From Xenophilus sp. E41 (GTDB lineage: Bacteria; Pseudomonadota; Gammaproteobacteria; Burkholderiales; Burkholderiaceae_C), in the NCBI RefSeq assembly GCF_003671765.1, contig NZ_QPIB01000005.1, positions 321,731-385,730 of the forward strand: a DNA stretch of 64,000 nt, read 5' to 3'. Under the pieces are notes generated by a model, which worked only from the letters and a program-made list of their open reading frames with translations, was not told the origin of the DNA and ran no database searches. Shown in pieces: positions 54,016 through 64,000 of this stretch. The stretch's first letter is position 1, and each line of letters starts with the position of its first letter. Made by a program: the position numbers and the translations under genes.

Positions 54016-54347
54016 GGCGGGCTTCGGCGCGGGGCCGGCGCTGGCGTGGGCGGGCTGTCGGCATGCGCCGTCGCCAGCGCGTCGCCGATGCGCGTGCCCA
54101 CGGGCCGGTAGTCCGCGTCGCCCGCAGGCACGACGGCCGCGCCGAAGCCCTTGGGCACGAGCTGGAGTTCCATGTCCAGCGCATCGACCAGCGCCAGCAG
54201 CGACGACAGCTGCGGATTGCCCTGCGGCCCCAGCGCGTTTCGGATGGAGCGCTCGGTCAGGCCTGCGCGCTCGGCCACCTGCTGGCCCGTGAGGCCGAGC
54301 GCGTCGCGCTGGCCGGCCAGGCGCTGGAGAAGTTCCTTCTTGTCCAC
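54012..54347 (-). CDS. hipB: HipB-like XRE antitoxin
   Basis: A 111-residue helix-turn-helix protein that should neutralise HipA and repress the operon. The HTH is LLQRLAGQRDALGLTGQQVA, ERAGLTERSIRNALGPQGNP, LSSLLALVDALDMELQLVPK. A long flexible C-terminal tail (TPAPAPRRSPP) follows, unlike the short one of E. coli HipB. It lies before hipA with a 4-bp overlap. An AT-rich stretch at 54352-54390 with short palindromes upstream is the probable promoter and operator. Confidence 0.9.
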   Translation of the reverse strand: MDKKELLQRLAGQRDALGLTGQQVAERAGLTERSIRNALGPQGNPQLSSLLALVDALDMELQLVPKGFGAAVVPAGDADYRPVGTRIGDALATAHADSPPTPAPAPRRSPP

Positions 54348-54351
54348 GGAA

Positions 54352-54394
54352 ACATATTACCGTATTCGGATAAAAAGGAATTTAATTTCCGGAA
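54352..54394 (-). promoter_or_regulatory. Probable hipBA promoter/operator
   Basis: This is the most AT-rich stretch in the area. It holds CCG-TATT-CGGATA (54360-54372), reminiscent of the TATCC/GGATA arms of the E. coli HipB site, and a near-palindrome GGAATTTAATTTCC (54377-54390). It lies 5-47 bp upstream of the antitoxin start. Confidence 0.5.
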
Positions 54395-54431
54395 GCACCT
54401 CATGGGAAGCGCTGCATGATGACGACGCGTC

Positions 54432-55193
54432 TCAACGCTGGACCATCTGCAGAAATGGCCCCAGGCTGCCCATCAACCAGTTCTGGCTGAAGTCGAGTGC
54501 CGCGCGGCGGTATTTCTCGTCGGCCTGGGCGGCCAGCAGGTCGAGACGGCCGACCACCTTGGACAGTTCGCGGTCGACCACCAGGTTGCGACCACGGTCG
54601 CTGATCTCGGTCGACAGCAGCAGCGGACGGCCGTCGGGACCGGTGCGCGAGCTCAACAGCCACAGCGAGATCTCGAAATTGCGTGCCGCGCGGTAGGCGT
54701 TCTCGGCGCTCACGCCGTCGATCATGGTCTGCTGCCAGGTGTCGCCGTTGGCCTGCTTGAGCATCGCCGCCCAGCCCACCACCAGCGCGGCCACGCGGTC
54801 GCCCTGGTAGGCCGGTGCGGGTCCGGTCTCGAAGGCCATGCGCACGGCGTCGATGCTGGTGGCGCCGCGCAGTTCGGCCAGGGGCTTGTCGTTGTGGATC
54901 GCGTCCCAGGTGCGGGCAATCGCGTCGTCGGCGCTGGTGGCCCACTTGCGCCATTCGCGCGGGTTGCGGCGGTACAGCGACAGCTGCACGCGCTGCACCG
55001 ACTGCAGGTTGTCGCGAAGCGCCAAGTTGGCAATGCGGTTGGTGCCGGACTGCAGCCATTCGCGCCCCTCGTAAGGCTCGGCGCGCTGCGTGTCGGTGAA
55101 GGCGCCGCAGCCCGCGAGCACCGCGACCAGCGGCAGCGCCAGGCGGGCGCGAATGCGGCCGCGGGACGAGTGGGAGGGGACCGGGAAGCGCAT
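54432..55193 (-). CDS. Hypothetical lipoprotein, 253 aa
   Basis: A 253-residue protein with a lipobox VLAGC (ARLALPLVAVLAGCGAFTD) near residue 29. The mature protein is mostly helical: LRDNLQSVQRVQLSLYRRNP, NDKPLAELRGATSIDAVRMA, DRVAALVVGWAAMLKQANGD. The region GSLGPFLQMVQR ends it. It is divergent from smc, with 95 bp between starts, and ends 84 bp before hipB's start. I recall related outer-membrane lipoproteins in Burkholderiales without assigned function; a link to smc cannot be claimed. Confidence 0.8.
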   Translation of the reverse strand: MRFPVPSHSSRGRIRARLALPLVAVLAGCGAFTDTQRAEPYEGREWLQSGTNRIANLALRDNLQSVQRVQLSLYRRNPREWRKWATSADDAIARTWDAIHNDKPLAELRGATSIDAVRMAFETGPAPAYQGDRVAALVVGWAAMLKQANGDTWQQTMIDGVSAENAYRAARNFEISLWLLSSRTGPDGRPLLLSTEISDRGRNLVVDRELSKVVGRLDLLAAQADEKYRRAALDFSQNWLMGSLGPFLQMVQR

Positions 55194-55288
55194 ACCTGCA
55201 CGTTATCATCGCCCGGCCGGGCGGCAGCGCATCGCCGCGTGCATTTTTCCTTACAAATCAATACCTTGGCTGCAAAAGCCGATCCGCC

Positions 55289-58200
55289 GTGCGTCTCAAT
55301 TCGATCAAGCTCTCGGGCTTCAAGTCCTTCGCGGAACCCACCAACTTCATGCTTCCCGGCCAACTGGTCGGCGTGGTGGGCCCCAACGGATGCGGCAAGT
55401 CGAACATCATGGACGCGGTGCGCTGGGTGCTGGGCGAGTCGCGCGCCAGCGAACTGCGCGGCGAGTCGATGCAGGACGTGATCTTCAACGGCACGACCTC
55501 GCGCAAGCAGGCCAGCCGCTCCAGCGTGGAGCTGGTGTTCGACAACGCCGACCACCGTGCCGGCGGCCAGTGGAGCCAGTTCACCGAGATCGCCGTCAAG
55601 CGCGTGCTCACGCGCGACGGCACCAGCAGCTACTACATCAACAACCAGCCGGTGCGCCGGCGCGACGTGCAGGACGTGTTCCTGGGCACGGGCCTGGGCC
55701 CGCGCGCCTACGCCATCATCGGCCAGGGCACGATCAGCCGGATCATCGAATCCAAGCCCGAGGAGCTGCGCCTGTTCCTCGAGGAAGCCGCCGGCGTCTC
55801 CAAGTACAAGGAGCGCCGCCGCGAGACCGAGAACCGCCTGGGCGACACGCGCGAGAACCTCACCCGCGTCGAGGACATCCTGCGCGAGCTGGGCGCCAAC
55901 CTGGAGCGCCTGGAGAAGCAGGCCGAGGTGGCGGCCCGCTACAACGCGCTGCAGGCCGACGCCACGCGCAAGCAGCACCAGCTGTGGTTCCTCAAGCGCA
56001 GCGAGAGCGAGGCCGACCAGGCGCGCGTCAAGGCCGATGCCGACAAGGCGCTGAACGACCTCGAATCGCGCACCGCCGACCTGCGCCACGTCGAGGCCGA
56101 ACTCGAGACCATCCGCCAGGCCCACTACGGTGCCGGCGATCAGGTCAACCAGGCGCAGGGCAAGCTGTACGAGGCCAGCGCGGAGGTCGGCCGCCTCGAA
56201 GGCGAGATCCGCTTCGTGGTCGAGGGCCGCCAGCGCGTCGAGCAGCGCCTGGTGCAACTTGCCGAGCAGATCGGCCAGTGGGAAACGCGCCGCGCCGATG
56301 CCGAGGCCGAGATCGAGACGCTGGCGGGGCAGGGCGTCGATGCGGAGGAGCAGGGCGCGATCCTCGCCGCCCAGCTCGAAGAACACGACGCGCGCCTGCC
56401 CGAACTCGAAGACGCCCAGCAGCGTGCGCAGGACGAGGCCAACACGCAGCGCGCCGCGGTCGTGCAGATCCAGCAGCAGATCCAGGTGCTGGCCGCCGAC
56501 CAGCGCAACATCGAGGAGCAGACGCGGCAGCTCACGCAGCGCAGCGAACGCCTTCGCGCCGACCGCAACGCCCTGGCCGCGCCCGACGAGGCGCGCCTCG
56601 CGGCCCTGCAGGAACAGCTCGCTGCTGCCCAGGAAGCCGCGACCGAGGCCGACGCCCGCCTGCATGAACTGCAGGAGAGCGTGCCGCAGCTCGACGACGA
56701 CCGTCGCACGCGGCAGCAGGCCGTCAACACCGAGGGCGCGCGCCTGGCCGAGCTGTCGGCCCGGCTGGAAGCGCTCAAGGCGCTGCAGGAAAAGGTCAAG
56801 ACCGACGGCAAGCTCGCGCCCTGGCTCGCCAAGCACGGGCTGGACGGCCTGCAGGGCCTGTGGAGCCGCATCCACATCGAGTCCGGCTGGGAGAACGCCC
56901 TCGAGGCGGCCCTGCGCGAGCGCATGGGCGCGCTGGAGATCTCGCGGCTCGACATGGCGCGCGCCTTCGGCAACGACGCACCGCCGGCCAAGCTGGCCTT
57001 CTACAGCGCGCCGAGCGCCGCCGCGCCGTCTGCCGCGGGCGGGTTGCCGCGCCTGTCCGATCTGCTGCGCCTGAACGACGCCGGCCTGCAGGCGCTGCTG
57101 GCCGACTGGCTGCACGGCTGCCACACGGCCGAATCGCTGGAGGAGGCGATGGCCCAGCGCGAGCGTCTTGCGCCGGGCGAGGCGATCTACGTGAAGAGCG
57201 GCCATTCGGTCACCGCGCACAGCGTGAGCTTCTACGCCCAGGACTCCGAGCAGTCCGGCCTGCTGGCGCGCCAGCAGGAGATGGAGAACCTGGAGCGCCA
57301 GCTGCGCGCCCAGAACCTCATCGCCGACGAGGCACGCACCGCGCTGGTCCGCGCCGAGGCGGCGTATGCCGACGCTGCGTCCCGCCTGGTCACCGTGCGG
57401 CGCGAGGCGGCGGAGACGCAGTCGCGCGCCCACGAGCTGCAGGTCGAGACACTGCGCCTGTCGCAGCTGGCCGAGCAGACCCGCGCGCGCAGCGAGCAGC
57501 TCTCCGCCGACCTCGGCGAGGTCGATGCCCAGCTGGAAGAGCTGCAGGAGCGCCGCGTGGCGGCCGAGGGCCGCTTCGAGGAGCTGGACATGCAGCTGGC
57601 CGACAGCCAGGAGCGCCATGCCCAGCTGGAGGAGCGCGTGATCGAGGCCGCACGGCAACTGACGGCCGCCCGCGAGCAGCACCGCAGCCTGGAGCGCCAG
57701 TTGCAGGAGGCCGCCTTCTCGCAGCGCACGCTGGAGGCGCGGCGCGGCGAACTCAACCGCGCGATCGAGACCGCGTCGCAGCAGGCTGTGGCGCTGGCCG
57801 ACGAGCGCGAACGCGCCCAGGGCGAGCTGGCGCGTCTGTCGGACGCCGCGGCCCAGGCCGGCCTGCAGGACGCGCTGAGCCTGAAGCTCGAGCGCGAGCA
57901 GTCCCTCGCGGCGATGCGCAGCCAGTACGACGACCTCACGCTCAAGCTGCGCGCCAGCGACGAGCGCCGTCTGCAACTGGAGCGCGAGCTCGACCCGCTG
58001 CGCCAACGCATCACCGAGTTCCAGCTCAAGGAGCAGGCCGCGCGCCTGGGCTTCGAGCAGTACGCCCAACTGCTGGCCGATGCGCAGGCAGACCTGGACG
58101 CCGTGAAGCAGTCGATCGAGGACGACAAGGTGCGCCTCATCGGCCTGCAGGGCGAGATCGACCGCCTGCACCGCGAGGTGGCGGCACTTGGCCCGGTCAA

Positions 58201-58804
58201 CCTCGCGGCGCTCGACGAACTCACCAGCGCGCGCGAGCGCAAGACCTTCCTCGACGCGCAGTCGGCCGACCTGAACGAGGCCATCACCACGCTGGAAGAT
58301 GCCATCCGCAAGATCGACGGCGAGACGCGCGAGCTGCTCGGCGGCACCTTCAAGATCGTCAACGAGCACTTCAGCCGCATGTTCCCGGAGCTCTTCGGCG
58401 GCGGCAATGCCAAGCTCATCATGACCGGCGACGAGATCCTCGACTCCGGCGTGCAGGTCATGGCCCAGCCGCCGGGCAAGAAGAACCAGACCATCCACCT
58501 GCTGTCGGGCGGCGAGAAGGCGCTGACCGCCATCGCGCTCGTGTTCGCCATCTTCCAGCTCAACCCGGCGCCGTTCTGCCTGCTGGACGAGGTCGATGCG
58601 CCGCTGGACGACGCCAACACCGAGCGCTACGCCAAGCTGGTGACCAAGATGAGCGGGCAGGGCACGCAGTTCCTGTTCATCAGCCACAACAAGATCGCGA
58701 TGGAGATGGCCGAACAGCTGATCGGCGTGACGATGCAGGAGCAGGGCGTCTCGCGCATCGTGGCGGTGGACATGGAATCCGCCGTCACGATGGCGGAGAG
58801 CTGA
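55289..58804 (+). CDS. smc: Chromosome segregation protein SMC
   Basis: A 1171-residue chromosome-organising ATPase starting at GTG 55289. The N-terminal head has Walker A GPNGCGKSN at residues 31-39 and the Q-loop region after ESRASELRGES. Long coiled coils at about 170-500 and 680-1010 flank a hinge at about 515-630 (LDGLQGLWSRIHIESGWENA). The C-terminal head has the signature LLSGGEKALTAIALVFAIFQ and Walker B FCLLDEVDAPLDDANTERY. It works with ScpA/ScpB to condense DNA. It is followed by zipA and ligA, a known betaproteobacterial arrangement. Confidence 0.97.
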   Translation: MRLNSIKLSGFKSFAEPTNFMLPGQLVGVVGPNGCGKSNIMDAVRWVLGESRASELRGESMQDVIFNGTTSRKQASRSSVELVFDNADHRAGGQWSQFTEIAVKRVLTRDGTSSYYINNQPVRRRDVQDVFLGTGLGPRAYAIIGQGTISRIIESKPEELRLFLEEAAGVSKYKERRRETENRLGDTRENLTRVEDILRELGANLERLEKQAEVAARYNALQADATRKQHQLWFLKRSESEADQARVKADADKALNDLESRTADLRHVEAELETIRQAHYGAGDQVNQAQGKLYEASAEVGRLEGEIRFVVEGRQRVEQRLVQLAEQIGQWETRRADAEAEIETLAGQGVDAEEQGAILAAQLEEHDARLPELEDAQQRAQDEANTQRAAVVQIQQQIQVLAADQRNIEEQTRQLTQRSERLRADRNALAAPDEARLAALQEQLAAAQEAATEADARLHELQESVPQLDDDRRTRQQAVNTEGARLAELSARLEALKALQEKVKTDGKLAPWLAKHGLDGLQGLWSRIHIESGWENALEAALRERMGALEISRLDMARAFGNDAPPAKLAFYSAPSAAAPSAAGGLPRLSDLLRLNDAGLQALLADWLHGCHTAESLEEAMAQRERLAPGEAIYVKSGHSVTAHSVSFYAQDSEQSGLLARQQEMENLERQLRAQNLIADEARTALVRAEAAYADAASRLVTVRREAAETQSRAHELQVETLRLSQLAEQTRARSEQLSADLGEVDAQLEELQERRVAAEGRFEELDMQLADSQERHAQLEERVIEAARQLTAAREQHRSLERQLQEAAFSQRTLEARRGELNRAIETASQQAVALADERERAQGELARLSDAAAQAGLQDALSLKLEREQSLAAMRSQYDDLTLKLRASDERRLQLERELDPLRQRITEFQLKEQAARLGFEQYAQLLADAQADLDAVKQSIEDDKVRLIGLQGEIDRLHREVAALGPVNLAALDELTSARERKTFLDAQSADLNEAITTLEDAIRKIDGETRELLGGTFKIVNEHFSRMFPELFGGGNAKLIMTGDEILDSGVQVMAQPPGKKNQTIHLLSGGEKALTAIALVFAIFQLNPAPFCLLDEVDAPLDDANTERYAKLVTKMSGQGTQFLFISHNKIAMEMAEQLIGVTMQEQGVSRIVAVDMESAVTMAES

Positions 58805-58850
58805 ACTCCGCCCGTCCCACGGTCCTTTTTTCGCTCGCACAAGAATTCGA

Positions 58851-59960
58851 ATGAGCAATCTCACCGTCGCCCTCGCGATCCTCGGCGGCCTCGTGCTCGC
58901 CGCCGTCATCGGCTACAACACCTGGATGTCGCGCCGCAACGCGCCGCGCCAGCCCGACCGGGTGGAGGGCGACCCGCCGCCGACCGGCCATGGCGGCATC
59001 GAGCTGCCGGCCGGCAACGAGGAGCCGGTGCTGCATGTCGACCCGCACGAGGTGGCGAGCGCGGAGCGCCACGAGCCGCTCTTCGATCCCGACCTGCCGC
59101 CGCCGAATGCCCAGACCGCCGCGCAGCTGGTCGACCGCCGCGGCGGGCTCGATCCGCTGATCGACGTCATCGCGCCCGTGTCGCTCGACGCGCCGGTGTC
59201 GGGCGCCGCCGCGCTGGCGGCGCTGCCGCCGACGCGTCGCGCGGGCAGCAAGCCCATCGCCGTCGAGGGCCTGAACGAGCACAGCGGCCAGTGGGAGCAG
59301 CCCGTGGCGGGCCAGCGCTACCGCGCCTTCCAGGTTGGGGTGCAGCTGGCCAACCGCACCGGCGCGCTGAACGAAATCGAGTACTCCGAGTTCGTGGTCA
59401 AGGCGCAGGCCTTCGCCGATGCGGTGAACGGCGCGCCGGAGTTTCCCGAGATGCTCGACGAAGTGGCCCGCGCCCGCGAGCTCGACCAGTTCGCCAGCGG
59501 GCACGATGCGCAGCTCGCCTTCGTGCTGCGCGCGCGCCATGCGGCGTGGAGCCCCGGCTACGTGCAGCAGAACGCCGCGCGGCTGGGCTTCGTGCCGGGC
59601 ATGATGCCGGGCCGCATGGTCCTGCCCAACACCGACGCCGGCGCACCGCCCATCCTCGGCCTGAGCTTCGACACCCAGGCGGCGCTGGCCGACGACCCGG
59701 CCCAGTCCGCGATCCGCGAACTGGGGCTGAGCCTGGACGTGCCGCAGGTCGACCGCGGTGCCGAACCCTTCCTGCGCATGCGCGAGATCGCCGATGCGCT
59801 GGGCCGCGAGATGGACGGCGTGGTCACCGACAGCGACGGCCAGCCGCTGCGCGAAGAGACGATGGACGCCATCGGCGCCGACCTCGAGGAGCTCTACGAC
59901 ACGCTGGAGGAGCGCGACCTGGCGGCCGGGTCGTCGTTGGCGCGGCGCCTGTTCAGCTGA
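58851..59960 (+). CDS. zipA: Cell division protein ZipA
   Basis: A 369-residue division protein. An N-terminal membrane anchor (LTVALAILGGLVLAAVIGYN) is followed by a Pro-rich linker with PDLPPPNAQTAAQLV. The C-terminal FtsZ-binding domain covers about 120-340 (YRAFQVGVQLANRTGALNEI, EFVVKAQAFADAV, LGLSFDTQAALADDP). It tethers FtsZ to the membrane. The sequence is weakly conserved overall, but position between smc and ligA supports the call. The gap to smc is 46 bp. A dispersed repeat follows its stop. Confidence 0.9.
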   Translation: MSNLTVALAILGGLVLAAVIGYNTWMSRRNAPRQPDRVEGDPPPTGHGGIELPAGNEEPVLHVDPHEVASAERHEPLFDPDLPPPNAQTAAQLVDRRGGLDPLIDVIAPVSLDAPVSGAAALAALPPTRRAGSKPIAVEGLNEHSGQWEQPVAGQRYRAFQVGVQLANRTGALNEIEYSEFVVKAQAFADAVNGAPEFPEMLDEVARARELDQFASGHDAQLAFVLRARHAAWSPGYVQQNAARLGFVPGMMPGRMVLPNTDAGAPPILGLSFDTQAALADDPAQSAIRELGLSLDVPQVDRGAEPFLRMREIADALGREMDGVVTDSDGQPLREETMDAIGADLEELYDTLEERDLAAGSSLARRLFS

Positions 59961-59964
59961 GATC

Positions 59965-62177
<2,213 letters not shown>

Positions 62178-62299
62178 GGCCTGGATTTCTGAGCTTTACC
62201 TGACTTTTACCCCGCGTTACCCCGCGAATGGGAATTCAGGGTGGATCGTCGGGGTCCGACAGGCAAGGGCCTTCGGCCATTTCTTCAAGGAGCTGAGTC

Positions 62300-62725
62300 A
62301 TGAATCGTTCCCGAGTTCTCGCACTGGGCGGCGCCGCCGGCGTGCTGGCCCTGCTGGGCGGTTGTGTGGCTCCCGGCCCGACCGTCTACGGCGACTACCC
62401 CTACTACGCCACGCCCGCGCCGGTCTACGGCAGCCCGGCGTATGTCGACATCGACGTCTACTCGCGTCCTCGCTACTGGGGTGGCGGCTACTACCACGGG
62501 TATCGCGATGGCTACCGCCCCGGCTATCCGGGCTGGCAGGGCCCCGCGTACGGCGGCCGTCCGCCGGTCGCCGGCGTGCGTCCTCCGCCGCCGAACGTGC
62601 GTCCCGGCACGCCTCCGGTCGCGCGTCCGGGTGTGGGCGTGCTGCCTTCCGGCGCGCCGCGCGGGGCGCCGGGCCTGAGCCCGGGTGCCAGCTGGAGCCG
62701 CCCGTCGCATGGCGACGGCCCCTGA
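62300..62725 (+). CDS. Hypothetical Tyr/Gly/Pro-rich lipoprotein, 141 aa
   Basis: A 141-residue protein with a lipobox LLGGC (GVLALLGGCVAPGPTVYGDY) near residue 22. The mature protein is a low-complexity chain: VYGDYPYYATPAPVYGSPAY, then PRYWGGGYYHGYRDGYRPGY, then a Pro-rich end VRPPPPNVRPGTPPVARPGV. This resembles small surface lipoproteins of Burkholderiales. AAGGAG precedes the start. The 122 bp before it, after ligA, hold only short C-runs and no clear terminator. Function unknown. Confidence 0.8.
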   Translation: MNRSRVLALGGAAGVLALLGGCVAPGPTVYGDYPYYATPAPVYGSPAYVDIDVYSRPRYWGGGYYHGYRDGYRPGYPGWQGPAYGGRPPVAGVRPPPPNVRPGTPPVARPGVGVLPSGAPRGAPGLSPGASWSRPSHGDGP

Positions 62726-62749
62726 GGCCAGCCGCGCCACAATCGGCGC

Positions 62750-63289
62750 ATGACAGTCCGCGACATCCTCAAGATGGGCGACCCCCGCCTGCTGCGCATC
62801 GCGCAGCCGGTGGCCGCCTTCGACACCGACGAACTGCACCTGCTGGTGCGCGACATGTTCGAGACCATGCATGCGGTCAACGGTGCCGGCCTGGCGGCGC
62901 CGCAGATCGGCGTCGACCAGCAGCTGGTGATCTTCGGCACCGATGCGCCCAACCCCCGTTACCCCGAGGCACCCGTGGTGCCACGCACCGTGCTCCTGAA
63001 CCCGGTCATCGAGCCGATCGGGACCGAGGAGGAGGAGGGCTGGGAAGGCTGCCTGTCGGTGCCGGGCCTGCGCGGCGTGGTGCCGCGCTTCGCGCGCATC
63101 CGCTACACGGGCTTCGACCCCTACGGCGACCCCATCGACCGCACGGTGGACGGCTTCCACGCCCGTGTCGTCCAGCACGAGGTCGACCATCTGCTGGGCA
63201 AGCTGTACCCGATGCGGGTGCGTGACTTCAGCCGTTTCGGCTTCACCGAGGTCCTGTTCCCCGGCCTGGACGCGAGCGACGACGACTGA
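62750..63289 (+). CDS. def: Peptide deformylase
   Basis: A 179-residue metalloenzyme that removes the formyl group from new protein N-termini. The three motifs are [17 protein letters not shown] (motif 1), [13 protein letters not shown] with metal Cys101 (motif 2) and [17 protein letters not shown] with His143, Glu144 and His147 (motif 3). Length is as in E. coli. It is not next to fmt here, so it may be a second copy. It starts 25 bp after the lipoprotein stop and is closed by a hairpin. Confidence 0.96.
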   Translation: MTVRDILKMGDPRLLRIAQPVAAFDTDELHLLVRDMFETMHAVNGAGLAAPQIGVDQQLVIFGTDAPNPRYPEAPVVPRTVLLNPVIEPIGTEEEEGWEGCLSVPGLRGVVPRFARIRYTGFDPYGDPIDRTVDGFHARVVQHEVDHLLGKLYPMRVRDFSRFGFTEVLFPGLDASDDD

Positions 63290-63316
63290 TCCCTGCGCGC
63301 GCGAACTGCATGAAAA

Positions 63317-63339
63317 AACGGCCTGCGATGCAGGCCGTT
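63317..63339. terminator. Intrinsic terminator between convergent def and DoxX genes
   Basis: AACGGCCTGC and GCAGGCCGTT pair over GAT. On the minus strand a TTTTTT run follows, so it is a strong terminator for the DoxX gene; on the plus strand the tail (GTCATGTTT) is weak. Confidence 0.85.
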
Positions 63340-63363
63340 GTCATGTTTGCGCAGCGAATGCGT

Positions 63364-63759
63364 TCAGTTGAAGCGTCCGCCGATGCCGATGCGCCCGCCG
63401 CCGAGGAAGGCCACGGCCAGCGCCGAGAACAGGAACATGCCCTGCAGTTCGAGCGCCCAGCCGCCCTGGCCGTTGAGCGCGCCGAGGTCTTTCAGGTGCA
63501 CCAGCCACACAGCCACCAGCATGTTGATGACCACGACCCATGCAGCCGGTCGCGTGAACAGGCCGACGATGAGCAGCACGGGCGCCACGATCTCGCCGAC
63601 GTAGACCAGGTAGGCGGTGGCCGCCGGCAGGCCGTGCGAAGCGAGCATGCCGCCGATGCCGCCCACGCCCGTGTGCAGCTTGGCGATGCCGTGCAGCAGG
63701 ATGAGCACGCCCAGGGCGACGCGCAGGATCAGTTTGCCGAAGTCGTCGGATTTGGTCAT
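63364..63759 (-). CDS. DoxX-family membrane protein
   Basis: A 131-residue protein with four hydrophobic segments (LILRVALGVLILLHGIAKLH, AYLVYVGEIVAPVLLIVGL, AAWVVVINMLVAVWLVHL, LQGMFLFSALAVAFLGGG). The start at 63759 avoids an in-frame extension without membrane features. DoxX proteins are small subunits linked to thiosulfate:quinone oxidoreductase in archaea and to redox membrane complexes in bacteria. A link to sulfur use is possible but unproven. The promoter lies in the 168 bp before the gene at 63928. Confidence 0.85.
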   Translation of the reverse strand: MTKSDDFGKLILRVALGVLILLHGIAKLHTGVGGIGGMLASHGLPAATAYLVYVGEIVAPVLLIVGLFTRPAAWVVVINMLVAVWLVHLKDLGALNGQGGWALELQGMFLFSALAVAFLGGGRIGIGGRFN

Positions 63760-63927
63760 GTGTTTTTTCGTCAGCGGTAGTAGTTGGTCACGGGGCCGCA
63801 TGTTAGTGAAACTCGCGGCGCGGCGATACCGCGCGGCGACGCATAAGCAATGCACCCGGCTGTCTTTGGCAGCAGCGATGTGGCCCCCGTACACTGGCCG
63901 CGATCCTCAGTCACCGGAAGCACGCCC

Positions 63928-64000
63928 ATGACCCAACGCCCCCTGATTGCCCTCGCAGCCGGCGCCCTCGCGCTGGCGACGACCCTCGCTGCCGTTCCCG
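63928..64000 (+). CDS. Start of an exported protein (cut by the window edge)
   Basis: The last 73 bases encode MTQRPLIALAAGALALATTL followed by AAVP, a classic Sec signal peptide, with GGAAG about 10 nt before the ATG. Only 24 codons are visible, so the protein cannot be named. It is divergent from the DoxX gene. Confidence 0.55.
   Translation, partial: MTQRPLIALAAGALALATTLAAVP

Noticed and set aside
54722-58909. Very long open frame (1395 codons) on the minus strand
   Set aside because: It is antisense to smc, has biased low-complexity composition rich in Leu, Gln, Arg and Val, and shows no family motif; the smc frame is certain.

Overview
The window is a GC-rich (roughly 70 %), densely coded bacterial chromosome segment. 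Gene content (SsuEADCB, MnmC, YggX, ZipA, 1-Cys peroxiredoxin, an EpsC-type serine acetyltransferase) and several families of structured intergenic repeats suggest a betaproteobacterium of the Comamonadaceae, close to Variovorax or Acidovorax. That placement is inference from content, not a database match. No rRNA, tRNA, CRISPR array, prophage or transposase gene was found.

Layout. 1-9000: a D-amino-acid (D-arginine-like) dehydrogenase cut by the window edge, divergent from an XRE-cupin regulator; an acyl-CoA ligase with a branched-chain-type binding protein; GFA, transglutaminase-like, MnmC and YggX genes. 9100-19100: a sulfur-scavenging island with a sulfate-binding protein, ssuE, three ssuA paralogues, ssuD, ssuC, ssuB, metY and a TOBE (Mop) protein. 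19100-28000: an EamA exporter, an SDR/HxlR divergent pair with a perfect operator-like palindrome, PaiB, a possible small RNA with a terminator, then an overlapping operon (acyl-CoA-dehydrogenase-like, PIG-L deacetylase, NodS-type methyltransferase, cysteine hydrolase) followed by nadE. 28000-41100: small unknown proteins, a hybrid histidine kinase, a phosphoethanolamine-transferase-like sulfatase, a cold-shock/DUF1294 protein, a CoA transferase, an SDR, a CynX-type transporter, msrA, cysE and panE. 41100-46000: two flavodoxin-fold reductases, a secreted Cys-rich CxxCH protein, and azoR divergent from its likely LysR regulator. 46000-52000: a second sulfur operon (peroxiredoxin, hydrolase, sbp, cysT, cysW, cysA) and dsbB. 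52000-64000: a ParA-like ATPase, hipBA, a lipoprotein, then smc-zipA-ligA, a lipoprotein, def and a DoxX protein.

How the genes fit together. Sulfate import, alkanesulfonate import and oxidation, O-acetylserine production and O-acetylhomoserine sulfhydrylation cover most of sulfur acquisition up to cysteine and homocysteine. MsrA, DsbB and the peroxiredoxin handle oxidised sulfur and thiols.

The most unusual material is non-coding. (1) A 267-bp element with 31-bp terminal inverted repeats and two internal long hairpins is present twice, in opposite orientations. One copy sits in frame inside the third ssuA, and removing exactly 267 bp restores a normal SsuA C-terminus. (2) A dispersed element of about 60 nt occurs in six clear copies and two decayed ones, ending in a 5-bp stem that shows a compensatory pair change. 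(3) A 123-nt hairpin built from CGCGAAGG-like units lies between cysW and cysA. (4) A related leader repeat sits at the start of ssuC and just before dsbB. These repeats are the best candidates for something poorly described.
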